Position numbers and translations under genes: made by a program
DNA from: a virus
Strand: one strand, 5' to 3'
Virus record (IMG/VR): IMGVR_UViG_3300046001_006355
Coordinates: 1-23,514 of that record
Length of the DNA stretch: 23,514 bases
Shown: in pieces, positions 12,354 to 18,840 of the stretch
How the letters are laid out: the number at the start of each line of letters is the position of its first letter
Numbering within the stretch: the first letter of the stretch is position 1
The notes under the pieces: generated by a model
The model's database searches: none
What the model was told of the DNA's origin: nothing
The model's input: the letters and a program-made list of their open reading frames with translations, nothing else

Positions 12354-12360
12354 CACCTTT

Positions 12361-12374
12361 CGCGCGCGCGCGCG
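12361..12374. repeat. (CG)7 alternating tract
   Basis: There are fourteen alternating C and G bases in the divergent gap 12283-12591. The rest of that gap holds the -10 box and palindrome described here, a small hairpin (CGGTTAGAGCAACCG, 12389-12403), purine-rich AGGAGGAGGAG at 12425-12435 with a ten-codon open frame after it (12449-12481), and G-rich runs at about 12501-12530. I cannot support a further gene there. Confidence 0.6.
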
Positions 12375-12591
12375 CGTCGTGCAAATCACGGTTAGAGCAA
12401 CCGAGCCATCTCACGCCACCCGTTCAGGAGGAGGAGAAGAGGTTTGATATGGAGGGGAGTACCGAACCAGCAAGCGCGTAGTTGGTACGCAGGGCTCAGG
12501 TGGGGGGATTCTAAAGGGGGGAGGTGCTAAAAGTCCATAGAAAAAATCTTGGGATTTCTTCGAAATGGCTAGAATGTTTTCGGAGGCCTTT

Positions 12592-13044
12592 ATGAAGTTC
12601 GATCCGTCCATTCTCCAAGCCATTCGTTCCAAGATGATTTCCGTCGATCCGACGACTGGCGACATCACAAACGCAGAAGGAAGACTTCTTCGCGGCGAGT
12701 GGAAGAACGGATATCGCGTTCTTGTCTTCAGTCTCGCCGGCCAGAGAGTCCGCGCGAGATGGCATCGCGTTGTCTGGCTTGCGGTTCACGGAGAAATCCC
12801 GAATGGCTTTTCGGTATGCCATCGGGACAACGACAAGACGAACAACGCGATCGACAACCTTTATCTAGCGACTCATGCCGAGAACATTGCCGATGCCTCA
12901 AAGACTGGTCGGATGTACGGGAAATGCTCCGACGCTGTGGTCGCGCGGATACACGCCTTGACTGGAATGGGTTACTCCATCGACCGCATTTGCAGAGAAA
13001 CAGACATCAGCAGGCCGACCGTGCTTCGCGCTTTGTCTCGATAA
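12592..13044 (+). CDS. HNH endonuclease (free-standing homing type)
   Basis: This 150-residue protein is one of very few plus-strand genes. The core ARWHRVVWLAVHGEIPNGFS followed by VCHRDNDKTNNAIDNLYLAT (residues 55-94) is the HNH_3-type nuclease motif. H58 and H77 with N84 and N89 are the likely catalytic and metal positions. A C-terminal helix-turn-helix (YSIDRICRETDISRPTVLRA, 128-147) would recognise DNA, the usual architecture of phage homing endonucleases. ATG 12592 is preferred over upstream ATGs because GGAGG lies five bases upstream. Lower GC content, opposite strand and intergenic position suggest insertion as a selfish element. Confidence 0.9.
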   Translation: MKFDPSILQAIRSKMISVDPTTGDITNAEGRLLRGEWKNGYRVLVFSLAGQRVRARWHRVVWLAVHGEIPNGFSVCHRDNDKTNNAIDNLYLATHAENIADASKTGRMYGKCSDAVVARIHALTGMGYSIDRICRETDISRPTVLRALSR

Positions 13045-13078
13045 AAAGAACGCGACCCCGCATTTCTGCAGGGCCGCG
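13042..13078 (-). terminator. Intrinsic terminator of the bet operon
   Basis: On the minus strand CGCG-G-CCCTGCA (13078-13067) pairs with TGCGGGG-T-CGCG (13062-13051) around a GAAA loop. G-U pairs are the only irregularities. TTCTTTTTA (13050-13042) follows. It stops leftward transcription from the bet operon before it runs antisense through the HNH gene. Its T run overlaps the HNH stop codon. Confidence 0.8.
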
Positions 13079-13086
13079 CCTCCGAC

Positions 13087-13103
13087 GCAGGGAACATCCC
13101 TGC
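13087..13103. other. Second small hairpin beside the bet-operon terminator
   Basis: GCAGGGA (13087-13093) and TCCCTGC (13097-13103) form a perfect 7-base stem with a 3-base loop, touching the stop codon of the gene ending at 13104. There is no T run. It may stabilise the 3' end of the message or assist the neighbouring terminator. Confidence 0.5.
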
Positions 13104-13466
13104 TCAGTACCGATCGGCTGCGCGCAGCAGCAGCACTAGCCGGATGGCGCGCGCCACCAGGTCAAACCGCGTCTGCTGGTCCGCGAGTTCCCACGCCAGC
13201 TCCCGCCGCTCAACGATGCCGACCGAGCAGGACAGCCGCTCACCGATCGCCTCGCGCGTCGGCCGCAGGTGACCTGGCATCAGGTCGAGGACGATGCCGA
13301 CGAGAGCCGCCTGTCGAAACGCGCCGACGCTTGCGTCCCTCGAGACGATGCGCGCCGCGTCGACGGCTTCCCCCAGGCTGACGGCGCGGAACACCCCCGC
13401 GTCGTCAGCCGCGATGCCGACCTGCCAGCGGACGGCCGCTGACCCTGCCTCATGGTCGCGGTTCAT
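13104..13466 (-). CDS. Hypothetical protein downstream of bet
   Basis: This 120-residue protein starts at ATG 13466, overlapping the bet stop (ATGA). It is translationally coupled to bet and is the last gene before the terminator. No family is recognised. Features are an N-terminal AVRWQVGIAADDAGVFRAVS, a hydrophobic AALVGIVLDLMPG, and a long C-terminal helix (RRELAWELADQQTRFDLVAR, then AIRLVLLLRAADRY). Coupling to an annealase would suit a recombination accessory protein. No nuclease motif such as the YqaJ/lambda-Exo D-E-K pattern is visible, so it is not an obvious exonuclease partner. Confidence 0.6.
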   Translation of the reverse strand: MNRDHEAGSAAVRWQVGIAADDAGVFRAVSLGEAVDAARIVSRDASVGAFRQAALVGIVLDLMPGHLRPTREAIGERLSCSVGIVERRELAWELADQQTRFDLVARAIRLVLLLRAADRY

Positions 13467-14416
13467 GACCGTCCCTCCGCGATGATCTCGCGCGCGATTC
13501 TCTTCCCGCCGACGACCTCGATACGGACGAGGCTCGAGATGCGAAACGCGATGTTTGCCTCCAGCTGCGAGGCAAGCTTGGCATCCGTGACCGCGATCGG
13601 CTGCGGGCAGTTCGGGCAGTCGAGCCGCCAGACCGTCCCGCCGCGCTTGCCGGCGACCTGCGCGACCGCGCAGTCGGGCGGGATCCAGACCTGATCCTCT
13701 GCCGTGACCTCAGGGGCGGCCGCAGCCGCCGCTACGGGCGTTGGCGACATGAGCGCGTCCAGATCGGCCTTCCGCTCCGCGGGGCTCTGGGGAGCCTCTA
13801 CGGGCGCAGGCAGGGCCGCTGGGGCGGCCTTGGGCGCGGGCGCGGCCTCGGGAGCCGTCTCGGCCTGGGCCATCTCCTCGGCCGTGTAGAGGCCAGACAA
13901 CTCCGCGGGAAAGGCTTTCCTCAACGCCAGCGCTTCGGCGCACTTGGCGAGCATGAGGCTCGGCATCTTGGCCCACATGGGGAGCGGCTGGCCTGTCTTG
14001 TTGTTCCGCGGGCAATACTCCCGCCACAGCGCCGTCGCGTACAGAGGCTCCGCGAATCCGCGGCGGTAGCAGCCCACCCGCGCCGCCGCCGGCGGCTCGT
14101 CGGAAAGCCAAATGTCCCGCCAGACGCCGTCAGCGGCGCACCAGGTGACGGCGGTCTGTCCTGCGTATTCGCCCGACCGCTGCGCGACGAGCCGCGCGCC
14201 GTCGATCGAAACCTGAGGCTGACGGACCTCCATGCCCAACTTCGCGTCCCAGCGCGGAACGAGGTAGATCTGACGGGCGAACGGGTCGAGGCCCGTGCGA
14301 TCGCAGATGGCCACGAAGAGCGCGAGTTCGTCGCGCGAAGCGCCCTTGGCGATGGTGCGGGTCAGCAGGTCGACGCGCTCAGGCGAAAGCGCCTGCCGTG
14401 CAAGTTCGGTCGTCAT
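13463..14416 (-). CDS. bet: Bet/RecT-type single-strand annealing protein with extra C-terminal domain
   Basis: This 317-residue recombinase anneals complementary single strands during phage recombination. Residues 1-185 match the lambda Bet family: FVAICDRTGLDPFARQIYLV (34-53), a polar segment with VSIDGARLVAQRSGEYAGQT, then PMWAKMPSLMLAKCAEALAL and RKAFPAELSGLYTAEEM (146-182). A Pro/Ala-rich linker (about 185-245) leads to an additional domain containing PPDCAVAQVAGKRGG and LDCPNCPQPIAV, with a CxxC pair, which could bind metal or recruit partners. The start has AAGGAGGCG just upstream and overlaps the tiny membrane gene. No partner exonuclease is seen in the window. Confidence 0.9.
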   Translation of the reverse strand: MTTELARQALSPERVDLLTRTIAKGASRDELALFVAICDRTGLDPFARQIYLVPRWDAKLGMEVRQPQVSIDGARLVAQRSGEYAGQTAVTWCAADGVWRDIWLSDEPPAAARVGCYRRGFAEPLYATALWREYCPRNNKTGQPLPMWAKMPSLMLAKCAEALALRKAFPAELSGLYTAEEMAQAETAPEAAPAPKAAPAALPAPVEAPQSPAERKADLDALMSPTPVAAAAAAPEVTAEDQVWIPPDCAVAQVAGKRGGTVWRLDCPNCPQPIAVTDAKLASQLEANIAFRISSLVRIEVVGGKRIAREIIAEGRS

Positions 14417-14499
14417 CGCGCCTCCTTGTCGTCGAACAGAGGCCAGAAAGCCGCGGCGAGAATGAAGGCGATGAACGCCCCGACCATTACGATGTCCAT
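14413..14499 (-). CDS. Tiny membrane peptide (28 residues) leading the bet operon
   Basis: ATG 14499 lies five bases after GGAGA and behind the leader hairpin copy A, so this small frame, not bet, uses the conserved leader. The peptide MDIVMVGAFIAFILAAAFWP continues LFDDKEAR: one membrane helix with an acidic-basic tail. Its stop overlaps the bet start (ATGA), so it would couple translation into bet. Its size hides it from ordinary gene calling. Confidence 0.6.
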   Translation of the reverse strand: MDIVMVGAFIAFILAAAFWPLFDDKEAR

Positions 14500-14516
14500 G
14501 CGTGTCTCCTAGTTCT

Positions 14517-14531
14517 GCGGCTCCGTGCCGC
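14517..14531 (-). promoter_or_regulatory. 5'-leader stem-loop, copy A
   Basis: GCGGC (14517-14521) pairs with GCCGC (14527-14531). The RNA reads GCGGC-ACGGA-GCCGC, identical in core to copy B. Seven bases separate it from GGAGA and five more from ATG 14499. No convincing promoter hexamers were found immediately upstream. Confidence 0.6.
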
Positions 14532-14540
14532 GTTCCGTAA

Positions 14541-14831
14541 ATGGTAATCGGTATTCCGCGCGTGCGCCTACAGGAAAATCAGAAAAATCTCCATCCGAGC
14601 CTCAAATCCCGCAGGGTGAGGGCGTTTCTTCTGCGGACGAGGGCCGCCGTACGGCGCACGGACGCGCCGTCCGGCGGTTCCCGCAGGCCCGCCGAGCGCG
14701 CGGAACTCGAGCGCCACGACCTCGACCTGCTCGACCTGCTGACGCTCGCGCTCGACACCGCTGAGGACCATGACCTGCAGATCCTCATCAGCTACGCACG
14801 AACGAGCCTTATCCTCTCGCTCACGCGATGA
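14541..14831 (+). CDS. Possible small plus-strand gene
   Basis: This open frame of 96 codons has a second half that reads like a real protein (RAELERHDLDLLDLLTLALD, then TAEDHDLQILISYARTSLIL), a leucine-rich amphipathic helix pair. GTG 14616 is a likelier start than ATG 14541, because the first 25 codons are A/T-rich and overlap the leader region of the bet operon. It converges with the structural gene ending at 14821 and overlaps its end by 11 bases. A minus-strand frame (14568-14820) is also open but Arg-rich and less protein-like. The region also contains a strong hairpin. Treat as uncertain. Confidence 0.35.
   Translation: MVIGIPRVRLQENQKNLHPSLKSRRVRAFLLRTRAAVRRTDAPSGGSRRPAERAELERHDLDLLDLLTLALDTAEDHDLQILISYARTSLILSLTR
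14644..14677. other. Strong GC-rich hairpin between late structural and bet operons
   Basis: CCGCCG (14644-14649) pairs with CGGCGG (14672-14677), and ACGGCGC (14651-14657) with GCGCCGT (14664-14670), around ACGGAC. That is 13 pairs with one mismatch. There is no T run on either strand. The hairpin may mark the end of the late structural transcript. Confidence 0.5.
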
Positions 14832-16188
14832 GGCTGTCCGCGATCGTCTCGCCGCCGAGGTAGTTCTGCGGCAACGACAGACCCTTCCCGTACATATCGA
14901 AGAGGCGGTCAAAGGCGCGGACGAACGCGCCCTCGTTTGCGTTGGAGAACTTCCGCAGCAGGCGGTCCTCCACGATGTAGTTCGTGGAGCCAGCGATGAT
15001 CGAAAGCGCCTGGCCGCCTGGCGCGATGGGCTTCATCTCGCAGACGACGACCTCGTCGATGTAGACGGCAGCCGTGCCGATTCCCGTCGTCGCCTCGACC
15101 ATGATGTAGGACGCAGCCGGCAGAACCTTGGGAGAGCGGACGGTCGTCGAGTACAGCGCCCAGCTCGTCGTCAGGTCGCTCGCCACGGTCAGCGCCTTGG
15201 TCATGCTCCCGACGATGTTGTTGGACGCGTCCTTGATCGAGACGCGGATAGCGCCTGTCGCGCTCGCGTCCTTCTTTGCAGCGAACACGATCGCGTATGG
15301 CCGATCGGGCTGGATCGTGCCGAGCGATCCGCTTTGGCTTCCAAGCTGCTGGCGAATGCGCCATGTCGTCGAGGTCGCGGCAGCCTTGAGGCACGACGCG
15401 CCGCGGTAGAACGTTCCCGTCTCCGCGAGGAAGTCGGTTCCAGCCGTGCCGGTGACGACCGACCATTGGTCGGGAACGTTGCTCGTCCAGTCCTCTAGGT
15501 CCGTGTTCGTCCCGATGTTCGCATATTGCGTGCCGTAGTCGATGCCGGCGGTCGCGCTGGCTAGCGTCATCTGCGCGCCAGAACCAGCGGGGAACCGCCA
15601 GTCAAGCCCGCCATAGGCGGCCGTTCCCGTGATTCGGAACAGCTCCGAGCCAGCCGTCAGCGCGCCGTCCTGCGCGTCCTGGATGCATTGCGCGACAAGC
15701 AGGTCGGCACGGATGTTCGGCCAGTCGTTCGTCGAACCGAGCAGGACGTTCGGAGCTTCGTTGAGGAACAGCATCGTTCCGTTGCCCGTGCCGCTTGTAC
15801 CGAGCACGCCGCCGGCAACCGTCGTTCCCTCCACCGAGTTGGAGGTCGCGTCCATGTCGCGAATGAGGTAGACCAGCGCGTCCTCGATGGCCTTCGTCCG
15901 CATCGTGCGGTTGCTGCTCGTCTGTGCGTCGCCCCAGAGCATTTCCACCAGCGTCTTGACCGCGGCGGCCTGTACATCGAGCAGGATGTTTCCCGCCTCC
16001 ATCTGCCGCATCTCGAGGTTCCCCGAGAGTTGGTCGATCATGTAGCGGTCGGTCGCGCTGTACTCGCCCTGCACGTTGTCGAACAACGTCTTGAGGTTGT
16101 TCTGGTGCGTGCGGATAGCGTCCATCATGTAGACGAGCGCTCCGAGGCGGGTGAAAAGACCGTTGCTGCCCGTGTAGGTGATCGCCAT
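14821..16188 (-). CDS. Large structural protein with carbohydrate-binding-like domain
   Basis: This 455-residue protein opens with MAITYTGSNGLFTRLGALVY, a start I recall from uncharacterised phage/prophage proteins. Residues 1-220 are mixed (helical DRYMIDQLSGNLEMRQMEAG, then IEDALVYLIRDMD). Residues about 224-385 look like a CBM4/9-type jelly roll (NTDLEDWTSNVPDQWSVVTG, ASCLKAAATSTTWRIRQQLG, AAVYIDEVVVCEM). The C terminus (YIVEDRLLRKFSNANEGAFV, then RAFDRLFDMYGKG) returns to the first style, as if the jelly roll were inserted. AAGAAGGG precedes ATG 16188. It is the last gene of the late cluster and is likely virion-associated and sugar-binding. Confidence 0.75.
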   Translation of the reverse strand: MAITYTGSNGLFTRLGALVYMMDAIRTHQNNLKTLFDNVQGEYSATDRYMIDQLSGNLEMRQMEAGNILLDVQAAAVKTLVEMLWGDAQTSSNRTMRTKAIEDALVYLIRDMDATSNSVEGTTVAGGVLGTSGTGNGTMLFLNEAPNVLLGSTNDWPNIRADLLVAQCIQDAQDGALTAGSELFRITGTAAYGGLDWRFPAGSGAQMTLASATAGIDYGTQYANIGTNTDLEDWTSNVPDQWSVVTGTAGTDFLAETGTFYRGASCLKAAATSTTWRIRQQLGSQSGSLGTIQPDRPYAIVFAAKKDASATGAIRVSIKDASNNIVGSMTKALTVASDLTTSWALYSTTVRSPKVLPAASYIMVEATTGIGTAAVYIDEVVVCEMKPIAPGGQALSIIAGSTNYIVEDRLLRKFSNANEGAFVRAFDRLFDMYGKGLSLPQNYLGGETIADSLIA

Positions 16189-16190
16189 TT

Positions 16191-16439
16191 CTAGCCCTTC
16201 TTCCGTTCATCGGTGAACGGCATGGCCGCATTCAGCGCGGCGCGTCTCTCCTGGCATCCGCAGTCGCCACCGGCGACCGCCTCGACCGCCTGCCCGATGC
16301 CGACCGCGTGGAGCGCGGAATGTACGACATCGCCCATGCCTCGCGCGCGGCCGCGGTAGCGGGCGCACGTCGCGCACTTCGCGTCATCCGTCGCGCTTAG
16401 GATCGCGGCGTGGCTGCACCGATCGCCCTGGCGGAACAC
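16191..16439 (-). CDS. Small Cys-motif (probable zinc-binding) phage protein
   Basis: This protein has about 82 residues. The C-terminal phrase GDCGCQERRAALNAAMPF is a motif seen in many small phage proteins (CGC..RR..LN....F). Cys8, the C-x2-C pair KCATC (22-25) and the C-x-C pair could bind zinc. No in-frame ATG follows the preceding stop, so GTG 16439 (FRQGDRC...) is chosen, with moderate certainty. It overlaps the stop region of the Cys-rich gene upstream. It is probably a small tail-associated or assembly protein. Function is not established. Confidence 0.65.
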   Translation of the reverse strand: MFRQGDRCSHAAILSATDDAKCATCARYRGRARGMGDVVHSALHAVGIGQAVEAVAGGDCGCQERRAALNAAMPFTDERKKG

Positions 16440-16443
16440 GCAT

Positions 16444-17409
16444 TCAGCTGATGGCGGTGATCTGGAATGCAGAAACCATCTCCTCGCTGAAAGTGCGCGC
16501 GACGATTCCGTCCTCGTTGTACGGCGGGAAGTTGAACGACGATCCGCATTGCAACGGCGGGCTCTGACCGAAGCATGAATGGGTATCGAAGATGTTCTCT
16601 GGACACATTTCAACGGTGTGGCCCATGTCGGGATACGGTCGCGTCGTCGCGTTGCCTCCTGAGTCGAAGCAGATACCGAACGACTTCTCCTGGTTCGTGC
16701 AGTTCTTGTTTCCCGTACCCCACCAGACCGGCTGGCGAGCTGGAACGAGTCCGCATCCGTTGAAACCGTCGCAAGGCGCGCCGAAGTTCTCGATGGCGTA
16801 GTCCTTGAACTGGAACTCGTTGAGACATCCTGAACGACTGGCCACGACCGACACGAACCGCGGTGCGGTACTGTTGAACGCCACGCTGCCCTGCACAGAT
16901 CCGTTCTCACGGTAGTAGGTGTCGTTCCATTCGAACGGACCTCCACCGATCAGGCGGAATCCCGAGTAGATGTTTGAGCCTCCGAGGCATTGGAAGCAGA
17001 ACGGGCGGTTCTGGACGATGCCGCCGCCGAGCGAGAATGCTTCGTTCGTCAGCGGCGCGTCGATGATCGGCACGGCCACGCGAGTCTCTGCCAGGTATCC
17101 CGAACGGCATGGGTAGCATGGCTGGCTACCGAACGAATCGCCGTGAAACGCGTAGCGCTCGGATGCCGCGTTCCAGCTGTAGGTCCCAGACTCGACGACC
17201 ATATAGGCGCTCGAGCCGCTGCCGACGCGGACGAAGGTCGCGTCAGCAGAGAAGGACCATTCACCGCCTCCGCGCTTCATCGCGAACCATCGCTCGGTGA
17301 TCCGGAAGACAAAGGACAGCGACACGGAAACGCGGTTCGGAAGACACGCGTTCCATTGCGGGCAGTTGATAGCGCCGCCGCAGCAGCACCTGCCCGCGAA
17401 CTCAAACAT
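16444..17409 (-). CDS. Cysteine-rich putative virion protein
   Basis: This 321-residue protein has 17 cysteines by my count, extraordinary for a phage structural gene. They include CCCGG at 8-12 with C16 and C22, CxxC pairs in QPCYPC and FCFQC, CDGFNGC, and further singles near the end (NCTNQ, GICFDS, EMCPEN, HSCFG, LQCGSS). The rest is rich in aromatic residues, Gly and Asn, suggesting a beta-structured, disulphide- or metal-stabilised tail protein. ATG 17409 overlaps the preceding stop by eight bases. It lies among tail genes. No family is recognised. Confidence 0.7.
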   Translation of the reverse strand: MFEFAGRCCCGGAINCPQWNACLPNRVSVSLSFVFRITERWFAMKRGGGEWSFSADATFVRVGSGSSAYMVVESGTYSWNAASERYAFHGDSFGSQPCYPCRSGYLAETRVAVPIIDAPLTNEAFSLGGGIVQNRPFCFQCLGGSNIYSGFRLIGGGPFEWNDTYYRENGSVQGSVAFNSTAPRFVSVVASRSGCLNEFQFKDYAIENFGAPCDGFNGCGLVPARQPVWWGTGNKNCTNQEKSFGICFDSGGNATTRPYPDMGHTVEMCPENIFDTHSCFGQSPPLQCGSSFNFPPYNEDGIVARTFSEEMVSAFQITAIS

Positions 17410-17767
17410 CCTGCTCGACCCCGTAGACGGTGACCGCGATATGCGAAGCCGTCCCGCCACGCGCGATCAGCTTTTCGCCAGCGCCCATATGCACGGCAAA
17501 CTCAGCGACGGTCGTCGTATAGGACGCACAGTCGAGTTCATAGAACAGCGCGTTCGACGTTCCTGCCGACTCGCCTGGGATGACATGGAACACGCGGAGC
17601 GTGACCTTGCTCGAGTGCGTGTTGCAGAACACCATCGTCTCGACTTCCGCGATGCGACCGCTCGGACACTCGTAGACGAGCGCGTCGGTCGCCGGCAGTA
17701 CGCGCGCGGCAAGCCGCCGGCGCGGGCGCATCCGCCTGTAATCGGTGTTCGTCGTCGTCTCGCTCAT
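17402..17767 (-). CDS. Beta-sandwich structural protein
   Basis: This 121-residue protein starts at ATG 17767, overlapping the upstream stop (ATGA). After a basic N terminus (YRRMRPRRRLAARVL) it follows a pattern seen in small phage virion proteins: TDALVYECPSGRIAEVETMV, FCNTHSSKVTLRVFHVIPGE, then AEFAVHMGAGEKLIARG and VTVYGVEQDV. This layout (cap strand, N-x-[TS] turn, polar strand, G-E loop, VxxYGVE end) suggests a beta-sandwich decoration or tail-tip subunit. No enzymatic motif is present. Confidence 0.7.
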   Translation of the reverse strand: MSETTTNTDYRRMRPRRRLAARVLPATDALVYECPSGRIAEVETMVFCNTHSSKVTLRVFHVIPGESAGTSNALFYELDCASYTTTVAEFAVHMGAGEKLIARGGTASHIAVTVYGVEQDV

Positions 17768-18471
17768 GGGCAAGTCACCTCGTAGCCGTTCGGAACGCAG
17801 AAGTTCCAGAAGCCGTTTCCGTCCTGCGTTGCTAGCACGATTACGTCGTTCCTGATCGGCTGGCGGATGTAGGTTCCTGGCGGCAGCTTCGCGCCTACGC
17901 CGTAGGTCGGAGCCGCGTCGAGCACGTTCTCCGCGCCGTTGTACGCGAGGAACTGGCCGCCGTCGCTGGCGTAGGTGATCGGATTCGTGCTGCTCAGCTT
18001 GACCGGCTGAAGCGTGTAGTTCCACCGCTGGTTTGCCGTCGCCACCGTGTTTGCGATCACCTTCGCCATGCGCCCGCCGTTGCCACCGCCCTGCATGGGA
18101 TGGAAGACAAGACGGCTCTTGTCGTCGTACAGCGGGAACACCATCAGGATGTCGTTGGTGTTGAATCCCGTACCGATGAGCGGGTAGCCCCATTGGTCAC
18201 CCTCGCGCTGCGAGGTACGACCGCCAGCCACGGGAACCGCGTTCCCGATGGCGCGGCTTTCGGGATAGGTATGCTCCGTGAAGCTCCACTCGTTGAACGT
18301 GCCGCTCTTGAGCGTCCCGACCTTGGCGAGAAACGGCGGCTGGTTGACGAGGCTACCCAGGCCGACGCGCGCGCTCGGCTGCTCGAGCGCTTCGATGCGG
18401 TCCATGATCTCGTTCAGCAGGCTGAACGTGAGGTTGCCCGTACGGCCGCTGGTGAAACGCGTGAACGCCAT
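17764..18471 (-). CDS. Hypothetical structural protein
   Basis: This 235-residue protein lies in the late cluster and is not assigned. The N terminus has a helical segment (GNLTFSLLNEIMDRIEALEQ, 12-31), followed by beta-rich, Gly/Asn/Tyr-rich sequence (YPLIGTGFNTNDILMVFPLY, FLAYNGAENVLDAAPTYGVG), ending in FCVPNGYEVTCP. The short helix followed by an extended beta region suggests a trimeric fibre-like or tail-tip protein. It starts three bases after the upstream stop. Confidence 0.65.
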   Translation of the reverse strand: MAFTRFTSGRTGNLTFSLLNEIMDRIEALEQPSARVGLGSLVNQPPFLAKVGTLKSGTFNEWSFTEHTYPESRAIGNAVPVAGGRTSQREGDQWGYPLIGTGFNTNDILMVFPLYDDKSRLVFHPMQGGGNGGRMAKVIANTVATANQRWNYTLQPVKLSSTNPITYASDGGQFLAYNGAENVLDAAPTYGVGAKLPPGTYIRQPIRNDVIVLATQDGNGFWNFCVPNGYEVTCP

Positions 18472-18474
18472 AGG

Positions 18475-18840
18475 TCAGTCGCTGAGGATGTAATACTGAA
18501 GGTCGACCGCCGCGGTGTTCGCCAGCGCGTACGGCGCGTTCGTGCCGAGACGCAGGATGCACGACTCGCCCGCCTTGAGCTTGACGAACGGGTAGAACGT
18601 CGAGGACACAAAGACTCCGACCTCGACGTAGTTGGCCGTGGCGGTGTTGCGGAAGAACGCCCAGCCGGCGGTTCCCGTGTCTCCGACCGCGACCGTTTCG
18701 GCGGTCGTTCCGATGTTCTGGATGCCTCCGCAGCCGCGCTTGCCGGTCATGGTGATCGACTGCGTCCCAGGCTCCTCCTTGTGGACGAGGAAGCCGTTCT
18801 CGACGAGTAGACGGAGATTGATCGTGATTTCGTTCGCCAT
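18475..18840 (-). CDS. Small beta-sandwich structural protein
   Basis: This 121-residue protein starts at ATG 18840, overlapping the previous stop (TGATG). Phrases such as MANEITINLRLLVENGFLVH, FFRNTATANYVEVGVF, FVKLKAGESCILRLG and VDLQYYILSD show regular beta-strand alternation. They match a recurrent style of phage virion-associated beta-sandwich subunits (N.....NYV.VG.........L.AGE...L.L........A...V.L.Y.I). It may be a tail-tip or decoration protein. The exact role is unknown. Confidence 0.7.
   Translation of the reverse strand: MANEITINLRLLVENGFLVHKEEPGTQSITMTGKRGCGGIQNIGTTAETVAVGDTGTAGWAFFRNTATANYVEVGVFVSSTFYPFVKLKAGESCILRLGTNAPYALANTAAVDLQYYILSD

Noticed and set aside
12449-12481. Ten-codon open frame (MEGSTEPASA) after AGGAGGAGGAG
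   Set aside because: The purine-rich run is a good ribosome site by chance standards, but ten codons with no downstream coupling cannot be told from noise. It is mentioned only under the gap description.
12375-12500. tRNA-like phrase GGTTAGAGCA in the gap before the HNH gene
   Set aside because: No acceptor stem, anticodon arm or T-arm (GGTTCGA) can be placed around it. The phrase is explained by a small hairpin CGGTT-AGAGC-AACCG.
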